From contig JBGCDD010000034.1 in assembly GCA_045105075.1 (NCBI GenBank), positions 1-64,000 of the forward strand: a stretch of DNA of 64,000 nucleotides, read 5' to 3'. Position numbers and translations under genes: made by a program. A model generated the notes under the pieces. The model saw nothing but the letters and a program-made list of their open reading frames with translations. It made no database searches and had not been told where the DNA came from. Origin of the DNA: JBGCDD01 sp045105075 (lineage in GTDB: Bacteria > Pseudomonadota > Alphaproteobacteria > Rhodobacterales > Rhodobacteraceae). Shown here piece after piece: positions 25,537-34,172 of the stretch; position 1 is the first letter of the stretch; each line of letters opens with the position of its first letter.

Positions 25537-26942
25537 TGGCATCGATTTCTGGCAAATCGAGCGTTGACTGGGCGGCGTTTGCCCAGCGCATTGCGCCAGT
25601 CGAAACCATATCCGAGCCAGTTTTGGTCAAGAAACGCAGCCGAGATTTCTTTTGGTATTCGCCAGTGTTGAACCGCGCGTTGAAAACCTGTTTTGGCGAT
25701 CTGGTGGCGCGGCCCAAAACAACCGATGAATTGGCACAGGTTCTGGCGGCAGCCTACGACGCAGAGACGCCAGTGGTGATCCGCGGCGGTGGCACCGGGA
25801 ATTATGGCCAGGCCGTGCCGATGCAGGGCGGTCTGATCATCGAAACCACGGCGATGAACCAGATTTTAGAGATCGGGGACGGCTTTGTGCACTGCGAGGG
25901 CGGTGCCAACATTGCTGCGGTTAACGCCGCATTGATCGCCAAAGGCTGGGAACTGGCGATGTTCCCGTCGACGCAAGACATCGCCACTGTCGCCGGTTTT
26001 GTCGCGGGCGGCTCTGCTGGAATCGGCTCGATTGCCAATGGTGTGCTGCGTGATCCGGGCAATCTGATTGCGCTCAGCGCCATGTCCTGCACGCAAAACC
26101 CGGAAATTCGCAAGTTTGAAGGCGCGGATGTCTTACAGATCCATCACGCCTGGGGATTGAACGGTGTGATCGTTGACGTGACCTTGCGCACGGTGCCTGC
26201 GCAGACCTGGTTGGGGGCGATTGCCACCTTTGACAGTTACGATCAGGCCTATGCAGCGGGTTACGCCCTAGCGCAAGGCCCGACAGTGTCGCCCAAACTG
26301 CTCAGCACAGTGGACGCGCGGATTGTCGATTATTTTCCGCGCCTTGCCGGGCATATTCGCGCGGGCAAAGACCTGTTGGTTGCGATGATCCCGGACGGGC
26401 AGCAGCACGCATTTCGCGACGCCATCTCACGGGCTGGCGGACATGCCGATCTGATCCTGGATGAGGACGCACGCAGACAGGCCAAGCTGCCCCATGTCTT
26501 TGAGTTTTCCTACAATCACACCACGTTGCAGGTTTTGAAGTCTGACCGCAGCGCGACCTATCAACAGGTCGGGTGCCCCTGCCCGCCCGATGCCAGCAAG
26601 ATCGCGGCGCTGCGTCAGGTTCTGGGCGATGATGTGTGGATGCATCACGAATTTTCACGTCTGGGGCCAGATATTGTCACCTTTGATTTGCCGATTGTCT
26701 GGTATTCGACACCCGAGCGCATGACCGAAATCAATGCAACCTACGAAAGCCACGGTTTTCCGGTTTATGACGCGCACACATGGCTGGTGGAAGGCGGTGG
26801 GCTGAAGAACGCCGATTACCGCCATTTGGCGTGGAAAAAACGCATGGATCCCAAGGGATTGATGAACAGTGCCAAATCCGGCGTCTGGGACAGCGTCAAA
26901 CATCTCAGCCCCGAAGACATCCTGGCCAAATCCGCGAGCTAA
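25533..26942 (+). CDS. FAD-binding oxidase (GlcD/PCMH-type)
   Basis: A 469-residue flavoenzyme with an N-terminal PCMH FAD-binding domain (about 40-240; V-I-R-G-G-G-T-G-N-Y-G-Q is the pyrophosphate loop) and a C-terminal substrate domain ending in K-R-x-x-D-P-K-G-L-M-N. This layout is that of D-lactate, glycolate and related 2-hydroxy-acid dehydrogenases. The start codon overlaps the amidotransferase stop (ATGA), so the two are coupled. The C-terminal FAD-oxidase-C-like region seems shorter than in GlcD. The substrate is unknown. Confidence 0.8.
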   Translation: MMASISGKSSVDWAAFAQRIAPVETISEPVLVKKRSRDFFWYSPVLNRALKTCFGDLVARPKTTDELAQVLAAAYDAETPVVIRGGGTGNYGQAVPMQGGLIIETTAMNQILEIGDGFVHCEGGANIAAVNAALIAKGWELAMFPSTQDIATVAGFVAGGSAGIGSIANGVLRDPGNLIALSAMSCTQNPEIRKFEGADVLQIHHAWGLNGVIVDVTLRTVPAQTWLGAIATFDSYDQAYAAGYALAQGPTVSPKLLSTVDARIVDYFPRLAGHIRAGKDLLVAMIPDGQQHAFRDAISRAGGHADLILDEDARRQAKLPHVFEFSYNHTTLQVLKSDRSATYQQVGCPCPPDASKIAALRQVLGDDVWMHHEFSRLGPDIVTFDLPIVWYSTPERMTEINATYESHGFPVYDAHTWLVEGGGLKNADYRHLAWKKRMDPKGLMNSAKSGVWDSVKHLSPEDILAKSAS

Positions 26943-26945
26943 CCC

Positions 26946-27842
26946 ATGAAAAATCTGACCCCATTGCATCCCCGGTTCGGCGTCGAAATCCACGACATGG
27001 ATCTCAGTCAGTTGACTGATGCGCAATTCAGCGACCTGCGCGCCGCATTTGAACGGCACTCGGTTTTGCTGTTTCGCAACCAGACCATCACCGACGACGA
27101 TCACATCGCATTGGCTCGCCGCTTTGGACCGATCGAAGATCGCAATGCCGACACCCGTCCCAAAGACGCGCCGCCCGTCGTTGCGCAGGTGTCAAACGTG
27201 CGCGCTGATGGTTCGCTGAGCGGTGAAATGGACATGCACACACTGCACCTCAAAGCCAACATGCTGTGGCATTGCGACAGTACGTTTTTGCCGGTGCCAG
27301 CGCTCAGCAACATTTTGATTGGGCGTGTGGTGACCGAGCATGGCGGTCAGACCGAACTGGCCTCGACCCGCGCGGGTTGGGCCGACATGCCCGACCCCCT
27401 GCGCGCCCAAATCCGTGACCGGGTGATCTGGCACCGCTACGCGCACAGTCGCGCGCGCATTTCGCCCGAGCTGGCCAAGATGGAGATGTTTCAAAAGTGG
27501 AAGGACCAAGCCTGGCGCGCGGTTTGGACCAATCCGGTGACAAAAGATGAAGCGCTTTACATCGCCAGCCACGCCTTTGCTGTCGACGGTCTTGACCCTG
27601 ACACTGGCGCCAATCTGATCGATTCTCTGATCAACTTTGTCACCCAGCCCGAATATGTCTTATCTCACACATGGAATGTCGGTGATGTACTAGTCTGGGA
27701 TCAGCGCGCCGTATTGCATCGGGCAACGCCGTGGGACTACGGCGCGGCCCGGAAATTAAGCAGCTTGTGCACGTCGGTGACGCCAGCGGACGGGCTGGAA
27801 GAGATGCGGCCAACGGTGCCCCTGATAGGGCCTGGCGGTTGA
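26946..27842 (+). CDS. TauD/TfdA-family 2-oxoglutarate dioxygenase
   Basis: A 298-residue Fe(II)/2-oxoglutarate-dependent oxygenase that hydroxylates its substrate with decarboxylation of oxoglutarate. The N-terminus V-E-I-H-D-M-D-L-S is typical. The iron ligands are visible as H109 and D111 (W-H-C-D-S-T-F) and H258 (V-L-H-R-A-T-P). It is three bases after the FAD oxidase stop. The C-terminal region is A-A-R-K-L-S-S-L-C, where the family often has two spaced arginines, so oxoglutarate binding may be slightly altered. Confidence 0.87.
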   Translation: MKNLTPLHPRFGVEIHDMDLSQLTDAQFSDLRAAFERHSVLLFRNQTITDDDHIALARRFGPIEDRNADTRPKDAPPVVAQVSNVRADGSLSGEMDMHTLHLKANMLWHCDSTFLPVPALSNILIGRVVTEHGGQTELASTRAGWADMPDPLRAQIRDRVIWHRYAHSRARISPELAKMEMFQKWKDQAWRAVWTNPVTKDEALYIASHAFAVDGLDPDTGANLIDSLINFVTQPEYVLSHTWNVGDVLVWDQRAVLHRATPWDYGAARKLSSLCTSVTPADGLEEMRPTVPLIGPGG

Positions 27843-27926
27843 ACAAAGCGGACACGACGTTTAAGTAGAGCCGATAAACAACAGCGGGCAAAACAGCCCG
27901 CGTCTATACCAACTGAGAGGAAGATT

Positions 27927-29588
27927 ATGACTTTTTACACACGCACCGGCGCAAAGCTGCCCGACTCGATTGTCGAGTCCGCAGCTAAAGTCGGCGACGA
28001 TGCAATCAACCGGCGCGAGTTTCTGGCCACGGCCAGCACCTTTGGCGCAACCGCTGTCACTGCCTATTCGATGCTTGGTATGGCCACTCCGGCACAGGCC
28101 GCAGGGCACGAGAAAATGGGTGGAACAGTGCGCATTCAACAAGAAGTGCGCGCCCTAAAAGATCCGCGCACCTATGACTGGAGCCAGATCGCCAATTTCA
28201 GCCGCGGCTGGCTGGAATATCTCGTGGCCTATGAAAACGACGGCACGTTCACACCGCAGCTGCTGGAAAGCTGGGAGGTCAACACTGACGCCACAGTTTA
28301 CACGCTGAACGTGCGCCAGGGCGTCAAATGGAACAATGGCGACGATTTCACAGCCGAGGACGTGGCCCGCAACATCGCTGGCTGGTGTGACAAGGACGTC
28401 GAGGGCAACTCGATGGCCGGTCGTTTCGCCACTCTGATCGACGGCAACACCAACAAAGCGCTTGAAGGCGCAATCGAAGTTGTTGGCACTCATGTGGTCA
28501 AATTGAACCTGCCCAAGCCCGACATTTCGCTGATTGCTGGCATGGCGGACTACCCTGCCGCGATCACTCATGCGTCCTTCAGCGTCGATTCAATGATGGA
28601 CAACCCTGTCGGCACCGGCCCCTACCTGCCCGCCGAGCTGGAAGTTGGCGTGCGCGCGGTTATGGTGCGCAACGAAGATCACACCTGGTGGAATGCAGGC
28701 AACGGCGCCTGGATGGACCGGGTTGAATACATTGACTACGGCACCGACCCCTCGGCCTGGGTTGCCGCAGCCGAAGCCGAAGAAGTCGACATGCTTTACA
28801 GCGTTGATGGCGATTTCATCGACATCATGGCCACGCAGGACGGCTGGACTCAGCACGAAATCGTGACGGCGGCTACAATCGTGATCCGCCCCAACCAGTT
28901 GGCCGAAGTTGACGGCAAAAAGCCCTATGCCGACGAACGCGTGCGCAAGGCTTTGGCGATGGCCGTGGACAACGAGGTTCTGCTGGAACTGGGTTACGGT
29001 GGTCGCGGTGTTAAGGCTGAAAACCACCACGTCGCTCCGGTGCATCCTGAATATGCCGAACTACCCCCGCTCAAGGTTGATCCCGAAGGCGCAATGGCCC
29101 TGCTGAAAGAGGCTGGCATGGAAGATTACGAGCACGAGCTGCTCTCGATCGACGATGCATGGCGCAAAGACACCACCGACGCCATGGCGGCTCAGCTGCG
29201 CGACGCTGGCATCAAGGTCAAGCGGACCGTTCTGCCCGGCAGCACCTTCTGGAACGATTGGGCGAAGTATCCGTTCAGCTCGACCAACTGGAACCACCGT
29301 CCGCTGGGCGTCCAGATCTGGGCACTGGCCTACCGCACGGGCGAAGCATGGAACGAATTTGGCTGGTCCAGCCCCGAGTTCGATGCCCTTTTGGAGCAAG
29401 CCCTGGCCACAGCCGACGTTGAAAAGCGCCGTGCCTTGATGGCGCAGGGACAAAAGATGATCCAGGACGCGGGTGTCACCACCCAGCCTTATTGGCGTTC
29501 TCTGTACAACCACACCAAGTCTGACTTGGTTGGTGGCAACCACCAGATTTCGTTCGACATTCGCCCCGAGCGGCTGGCCTGGACCTGA
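27927..29588 (+). CDS. Tat-exported ABC transporter substrate-binding protein (SBP_bac_5, peptide/opine type)
   Basis: A 553-residue periplasmic binding protein of the DppA/OppA class. The N-terminus carries a Tat signal (N-R-R-E-F-L at 28-33, hydrophobic run, A-Q-A near 57-59) rather than a Sec one, so it is exported folded. The family motif for the ligand pocket appears in W-K-N-D-like [12 protein letters not shown] and N-P-V-G-T-G-P-Y. No permease or ATPase for it is in the window, so it may serve a distant transporter. A strong terminator follows. Confidence 0.88.
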   Translation: MTFYTRTGAKLPDSIVESAAKVGDDAINRREFLATASTFGATAVTAYSMLGMATPAQAAGHEKMGGTVRIQQEVRALKDPRTYDWSQIANFSRGWLEYLVAYENDGTFTPQLLESWEVNTDATVYTLNVRQGVKWNNGDDFTAEDVARNIAGWCDKDVEGNSMAGRFATLIDGNTNKALEGAIEVVGTHVVKLNLPKPDISLIAGMADYPAAITHASFSVDSMMDNPVGTGPYLPAELEVGVRAVMVRNEDHTWWNAGNGAWMDRVEYIDYGTDPSAWVAAAEAEEVDMLYSVDGDFIDIMATQDGWTQHEIVTAATIVIRPNQLAEVDGKKPYADERVRKALAMAVDNEVLLELGYGGRGVKAENHHVAPVHPEYAELPPLKVDPEGAMALLKEAGMEDYEHELLSIDDAWRKDTTDAMAAQLRDAGIKVKRTVLPGSTFWNDWAKYPFSSTNWNHRPLGVQIWALAYRTGEAWNEFGWSSPEFDALLEQALATADVEKRRALMAQGQKMIQDAGVTTQPYWRSLYNHTKSDLVGGNHQISFDIRPERLAWT

Positions 29589-29600
29589 TCTGAACTTTTG

Positions 29601-29628
29601 CGGGCCGCTGGAAACAGCGGCCCGTTTT
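29601..29628 (+). terminator. Intrinsic terminator after the binding-protein gene
   Basis: Perfect 10-bp stem CGGGCCGCTG/CAGCGGCCCG (29601-29610 with 29615-29624), GAAA loop and TTTT. It is the strongest terminator in the window and probably ends the amidotransferase to binding-protein transcript. Confidence 0.95.
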
Positions 29629-29653
29629 CTGTCTGACGCTTGGGGCGAGTTGG

Positions 29654-30145
29654 ATGCTGGACCAGGTCACGCTGTTTGCACAATTTGTCGCCGTCACCGG
29701 CGCCGGCGCATGGCTGGCAACTGGCGTCTGGGACAATATCGCACACCCTGCCAACAATGAAACCTACACGGCCCAGGTCATGGGTATGGAACGCATGGCC
29801 GAAGATTACCCCGAGCAATTTCAGCGCGTCGCCCATCGCGCCATCACCACGCGCCCGATGCAAAAGCTGGCCTTTCGCGTGGTTGTGTTGGGCGAGCTTG
29901 TCGCCACATTGGTTCTGCTGGGCGGTTCAATCGCGCTGATATTGGCGATGCTGGGCCTGTCTGATCCTGAAACCGCACGGGCCATTTCGCTTTTGGGCGC
30001 GGCCCTTTTCACCGCCGTATGGTCCGGTTTCCTGGTCGTTGGCAACTATTTTTGCTATTGGTTTTGCCACGAATGGGGGCAAAACACCCACTATCAAATG
30101 ACCTTATGGGGACTTGCGACAATGATCTTTCTGGTGGTTTCCTGA
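29654..30145 (+). CDS. DUF2165 family small integral membrane protein
   Basis: A 163-residue protein with four membrane helices (near 8-28, 70-100, 112-135 and 142-162). It has the E-x-x-A-D pattern and the conserved cysteine-rich F-C-Y-W-F-C-H-E-W-G before the last helix, as in DUF2165 proteins. It ends in a TGATG overlap with the ureohydrolase gene, so they are translated together. Function is unknown. Confidence 0.72.
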   Translation: MLDQVTLFAQFVAVTGAGAWLATGVWDNIAHPANNETYTAQVMGMERMAEDYPEQFQRVAHRAITTRPMQKLAFRVVVLGELVATLVLLGGSIALILAMLGLSDPETARAISLLGAALFTAVWSGFLVVGNYFCYWFCHEWGQNTHYQMTLWGLATMIFLVVS

Positions 30146-31098
30146 TGGCCGGGCATGGCTATCAAGGCGGGCGGCTGAACCTGCCTTTTGTCGGCATTTG
30201 CACCTTTGGGAAATACCCCTACGAGCAAGACTGGGACACGATCGATGCCGATGTGGCGGTGATGGGCGCGCCGTTTGATTGCGGAGCCCAGTGGCGTTCG
30301 GGCGCGCGCATGGGGCCGCGCGGCATCCGCGAGGCCTCGACCCTGTTTGCGTTCGGCCACGCTGGTGCCTATGATTTTGAAGACGACATCACCTATCTTG
30401 ATCCGGCCAAAGTGCGCGTGGTCGATATTGGCGACGCCGACATCATCCACACCGACACGATACAAAGCCACGCCAACATCGAATTTGGCGTGCGCAAAAT
30501 GCTGGCTGCCGGCGCGCTGCCGGTGGTGATGGGCGGCGATCATTCGGTGAATATTCCGTGCATCAACGCCTTTGACGACCAAGACCCGATCCATGTGGTG
30601 CAGATCGACGCGCATCTGGATTTTGTCGATGAGCGCCACGGCGTGCGCTTTGGTCATGGCAACCCGATGCGGCGTGCTGCGGAAAAACCCTATGTCACCG
30701 GGCTGTCGCAGATCGGCATCCGCAATGTGTCATCCACCGCGCGCGAGGGGTATATCGACGCGCGCGCCATGGGCTCTGACATTCAATCGGTGCGCCATTT
30801 GCGCGCAATGGGCGTCGAGGCGATGCTGCGCCGCATTCCCGAGGGTGAACGATATTACCTGACCATCGACATCGACGCTTTTGACCCCTCGATTGCGCCG
30901 GGCACTGGCACGCCCAGCCACGGCGGTTTTTTGTATTACGAAGTGCTGGAACTGATCGACGGGCTGGCGCGACGCGGTGATATCGTTGGGCTGGATCTGG
31001 TCGAAGTCGCGCCGGATTACGACCAGACTGGCGGCACCTCGATCCTGGCAGCACAGGTGCTGATGAACACCATCGGGCGCATCATGCACCATCGTTGA
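30145..31098 (+). CDS. Ureohydrolase (agmatinase/arginase family)
   Basis: A 317-residue manganese enzyme of the ureohydrolase fold, which hydrolyses a guanidino group to urea. All metal-binding motifs are present: G-G-D-H-S, D-A-H-x-D in Q-I-D-A-H-L-D-F-V-D, and D-I-D-A-F-D-P-S-I-A-P-G-T-G-T-P. The length fits agmatinase (SpeB-like) or related guanidino hydrolases. The start at 30145 is inside the DUF2165 stop. The urea importer genes are close downstream on the other strand. The true substrate (agmatine, guanidinobutyrate, guanidine) is not settled by sequence. Confidence 0.88.
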   Translation: MAGHGYQGGRLNLPFVGICTFGKYPYEQDWDTIDADVAVMGAPFDCGAQWRSGARMGPRGIREASTLFAFGHAGAYDFEDDITYLDPAKVRVVDIGDADIIHTDTIQSHANIEFGVRKMLAAGALPVVMGGDHSVNIPCINAFDDQDPIHVVQIDAHLDFVDERHGVRFGHGNPMRRAAEKPYVTGLSQIGIRNVSSTAREGYIDARAMGSDIQSVRHLRAMGVEAMLRRIPEGERYYLTIDIDAFDPSIAPGTGTPSHGGFLYYEVLELIDGLARRGDIVGLDLVEVAPDYDQTGGTSILAAQVLMNTIGRIMHHR

Positions 31099-31173
31099 CG
31101 CACATGGCCTGTGTGCGTCTGCGCGTGGTGTTACGCCCTGCCCTTCGCTAAAAAACAACAACAGGAGGGCGCT

Positions 31174-31506
31174 ATGCTGTCACACATCAAAGGGTATCAC
31201 GCCCATGTTTATTACGATGCCGGATCGCGCGACACCGCGTTGGCCCTGTGCGAAAAATCGCGCGATCTGTTTGATGTGACGATGGGGCGGATGCACGACG
31301 CGCCGGTCGGGCCGCATCCGATGGGCAGTTGTCAGCTTGGCTTTGCGCCTGACCTGTTCAATCAGGTGATCCCGTGGCTTGCGCTCAACCGGCAGGGTTT
31401 GACGATTTTCACGCATCCTGAGACTGGCAAGCATCTGGAAGATCATCGGGATCATGCGATCTGGATGGGTCAGTTGTTGCCGCTCAACCTGGCCATTTTT
31501 GACTAG
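31174..31506 (+). CDS. DOPA 4,5-dioxygenase family protein
   Basis: A 110-residue protein of the DOPA_dioxygenase family, with H-A-H-V-Y-Y-D, G-P-H-P-M-G-S-C-Q near the middle and H-P-E-T-G after it. The histidines would bind iron. Family members cleave extradiol catechols such as L-DOPA, but many bacterial ones are uncharacterised. The start has AGGAGG about eight bases upstream. The gene's end overlaps the urtE stop by four bases on the opposite strand. Confidence 0.82.
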   Translation: MLSHIKGYHAHVYYDAGSRDTALALCEKSRDLFDVTMGRMHDAPVGPHPMGSCQLGFAPDLFNQVIPWLALNRQGLTIFTHPETGKHLEDHRDHAIWMGQLLPLNLAIFD

Positions 31507-32198
31507 ACCGACACGTTGCTCAAAAGTTCCTCGCGGCTGACCTGATCACGCGGTTTGTTTAATATGACTTCGCCCCGGCGCAGCACCACAAAGCGATCGC
31601 CCAAGTCATGGGCGAAATCAAAGAACTGTTCGACCAGCACAATCGCCATATCGCCCTTTTCGCGCAGGTATTTGATCACTTCGCCGATCTGCTGAATGAT
31701 GTTGGGCTGAATGCCCTCTGTTGGTTCATCCAACAACAACAGCTTGGGGCGGGTGATCAGCGCGCGCGCAATCGCCAGTTGCTGCTGTTGCCCGCCCGAC
31801 AAATCCCCGCCACGCCGGTTTTGCATGGTTTTGAGCACCGGGAACAGATCATAGGTTTCATCGGGAATTTTATGCTCGCTGCTGGGAAGGCAGGAAAACC
31901 CGGTTTCCAGATTTTCTCGCACACTCATCAGGGGGAAAATGTCACGCCCCTGCGGCACATAGCCGATGCCCTTGCGCGCCAACACATGCGCGGCCTCGCG
32001 CCCCACCTGTGCGCCGTCAAACTGGACGCTGCCGCCAGACCGCGGATGCGCGCCCGAAATTGCGCGCAAAAGGCTGGTTTTTCCGACGCCATTGGTGCCC
32101 ATCACGCAAGTCACCTGGCCGGTTTGCGCCTGCATCGACACCCCGTTCAGGATTTGCGAATTGCCGTAGTGCAGCGTCAGATCTTTGGTTTCCAACAT
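31503..32198 (-). CDS. urtE: Urea ABC transporter ATP-binding protein UrtE
   Basis: Second ATPase of the high-affinity urea importer (231 residues). The Walker A is G-T-N-G-V-G-K-T-S, the signature L-S-G-G-Q-Q-Q-Q, and Walker B L-L-L-D-E-P-T-E-G-I-Q. It resembles LivF-type branched-chain amino acid ATPases, but its order next to urtD, C, B and A identifies it. It is the last gene of the operon, three bases after urtD. Confidence 0.93.
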   Translation of the reverse strand: MLETKDLTLHYGNSQILNGVSMQAQTGQVTCVMGTNGVGKTSLLRAISGAHPRSGGSVQFDGAQVGREAAHVLARKGIGYVPQGRDIFPLMSVRENLETGFSCLPSSEHKIPDETYDLFPVLKTMQNRRGGDLSGGQQQQLAIARALITRPKLLLLDEPTEGIQPNIIQQIGEVIKYLREKGDMAIVLVEQFFDFAHDLGDRFVVLRRGEVILNKPRDQVSREELLSNVSV

Positions 32199-32201
32199 GC
32201 C

Positions 32202-32942
32202 TTAGCGCCCCAGATAAACGTCGATAACATCTTGATTTTGCGTCACATGATCAAGCGTGCCTTCGGCCAGCACCGCGCCTTCGTGCAACACTGTGACCTT
32301 GCAATCCAGCCGACGCACAAATTCCATATCATGTTCCACCACCACCACTGCGCGGGTCTTGGCGGCCTCAACCAGAATGGCGGTGGTTTTTTCGCGCTCT
32401 GCCGGGGTCATGCCCGCCGCAGGCTCATCAACCAACAGCAAACGCGGTTCCTGCGCCAGCAACATCCCGATTTCCAGCCATTGCTTTTGTCCGTGGCTGA
32501 GTTCGCCCGACTTGCGCAACAAAGCGTCCTCCAGCCCGATATCAGCGGCCAAGGCCCTGACCCGCTCAAGATCACGTTTGCGCGCGCGGTACATCAGCAC
32601 AGCCAGTGGCCCACGGTCGTTGCGCAGCGCCATCAGCAGGTTTTCCTGTACCGATTGATCCTCAAACACCGTTGGTTTTTGGAACTTTCGCCCGATGCCT
32701 TCACGTGCGATCCGCGCTTCGGACAGACCCAGCAGATTAACGCTTTTGTCACCCCACAGCACCCGCCCCTCATCGGGTTTTGTTTTACCGGTGACGATAT
32801 CCATAAATGTCGTCTTGCCAGCACCGTTCGGCCCGATCACTGCGCGCAACTCGGCCGGGCCGATGCCAAAGGACAAGTTGTTAATCGCACGAAAGCCATC
32901 AAAACTGACGGTGACGCCCGAAACTTCAAGCAAAGTGCTCAT
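32202..32942 (-). CDS. urtD: Urea ABC transporter ATP-binding protein UrtD
   Basis: First ATPase of the importer (246 residues), of the LivG type with an extended insert. Walker A G-P-N-G-A-G-K-T-T, signature L-S-H-G-Q-K-Q-W-L-E-I-G-M-L (the H-G-Q-K form that is usual for UrtD) and Walker B L-L-L-V-D-E-P-A-A-G-M. The start overlaps the urtC stop. Together with urtE it powers urea import. Confidence 0.93.
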   Translation of the reverse strand: MSTLLEVSGVTVSFDGFRAINNLSFGIGPAELRAVIGPNGAGKTTFMDIVTGKTKPDEGRVLWGDKSVNLLGLSEARIAREGIGRKFQKPTVFEDQSVQENLLMALRNDRGPLAVLMYRARKRDLERVRALAADIGLEDALLRKSGELSHGQKQWLEIGMLLAQEPRLLLVDEPAAGMTPAEREKTTAILVEAAKTRAVVVVEHDMEFVRRLDCKVTVLHEGAVLAEGTLDHVTQNQDVIDVYLGR

Positions 32943-34168
32943 TCTCTGGCTTCCTTTTCACGCAACGCGCCTGCGTCAGGGCCAAGGTCGGCGCCATGGC
33001 GATTGGGCCCGCGCCGGTTGGTCCACAGATCAACCAACCCACCAATGCCCTGTGGCGCAAACAGAGTGACCAGCACAAAAGACAAACCCAGCAGGATCAA
33101 CCACCAGTCGACCCACTTGATCACATAAAACCCAAGGTTGATATCGGGCGCTTGCCCGCCGGTGAACCAGGTCGACACGAAACTGACCACAGCCGCGCCG
33201 ATCACCGCGCCATAAAGCCGCCCGCGCCCGCCAATGGCCACCCAAACCGCCAGATAGATTGATGCGATGGGCGCAATTTCCGCCGGATTGATGATGCCCG
33301 CCTGGGGGTAATACAGCGCGCCGGCAATGCCCGCGATGCAGGCCGTCAATGTGAACACGGCCAATTTGTAGCCTTCAACCGAATAACCCAGGAACCGCAC
33401 CCGTGCCTCGTTATCGCGAATGCCGCGAATGACCGAGCCGAACTTGCCCGACACCACCCAAGCGCACAGCATATAGCCAAGCGCCAAAGCCAGAGCAGAA
33501 GCCCAGAAGAACCAAAGCGACACGACCGATTGCGGGGCGGTGACGCCCGGCAGGTTTTGCAGGCCCGACAACCCGTTATTGCCGCGCAGCCCGCTTTCGT
33601 TTTGAAACAGATAGAGCGACAGCGCCAAGGTCATCGCCTGGGTCAGGATCGACAGATAAACCCCCGTCACCCGGCTGCGAAACGCCAGCCACCCAAAGAC
33701 CAGCGCCAACACCCCCGGCACCAAAACCACCAGCGCCAATTGGAGGACCAAACTGTCAGCGAAGGCCCAGATCACCGGGAATTCACTGCTGCCGACAACG
33801 CCGAAAATCTGATTGCCGATGCCTGCAGTGATCTCTTCGGGCGTTGGCGGCAAGGTCGCCTCGGACAATGCACCCTCAACGATCTGGCGGGTGCGTTCAT
33901 ACATCAGCCACATGCCGATCATGTACCCGCCCAGCCCGAAAAACGCGAAATGGCCCAGCGACAGAATTCCGCAATAGCCCCAGACCAGATCCATCGCCAC
34001 CGCGATCAGGCACAGACACAGGGTTTTTCCCAAGGTTTTGATGAAACTTGTCGAAATCACGCCGATGCCAAAGCCTTCGGACAGGATGGTGACGCCCAGC
34101 GTGAACAACGCCAAACAGGCCAGAAACACCAAGACCGACGGATTGCGCGCAATAAAGGACCGCTCCAT
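32939..34168 (-). CDS. urtC: Urea ABC transporter permease UrtC
   Basis: A 409-residue membrane permease of the LivM type with eight to ten hydrophobic helices. The EAA-like cytoplasmic loop reads A-F-R-S-R-V-T-G-V-Y-L and the later G-S-V-I-R-G-I-R-D-N-E-A-R-V. The ATG at 34168 is chosen over an earlier frame to 34213 because of a clear basic-hydrophobic N-terminus. Its end overlaps urtD and its start lies four bases after the urtB stop. Confidence 0.9.
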   Translation of the reverse strand: MERSFIARNPSVLVFLACLALFTLGVTILSEGFGIGVISTSFIKTLGKTLCLCLIAVAMDLVWGYCGILSLGHFAFFGLGGYMIGMWLMYERTRQIVEGALSEATLPPTPEEITAGIGNQIFGVVGSSEFPVIWAFADSLVLQLALVVLVPGVLALVFGWLAFRSRVTGVYLSILTQAMTLALSLYLFQNESGLRGNNGLSGLQNLPGVTAPQSVVSLWFFWASALALALGYMLCAWVVSGKFGSVIRGIRDNEARVRFLGYSVEGYKLAVFTLTACIAGIAGALYYPQAGIINPAEIAPIASIYLAVWVAIGGRGRLYGAVIGAAVVSFVSTWFTGGQAPDINLGFYVIKWVDWWLILLGLSFVLVTLFAPQGIGGLVDLWTNRRGPNRHGADLGPDAGALREKEARE

Positions 34169-34172
34169 AGCT

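Noticed and set aside
31608..33128. Long open frame on the plus strand opposite urtE and urtD
   Set aside because: It is antisense to two complete ABC ATPase genes, has a His/Gln-rich shadow composition and no known motif.
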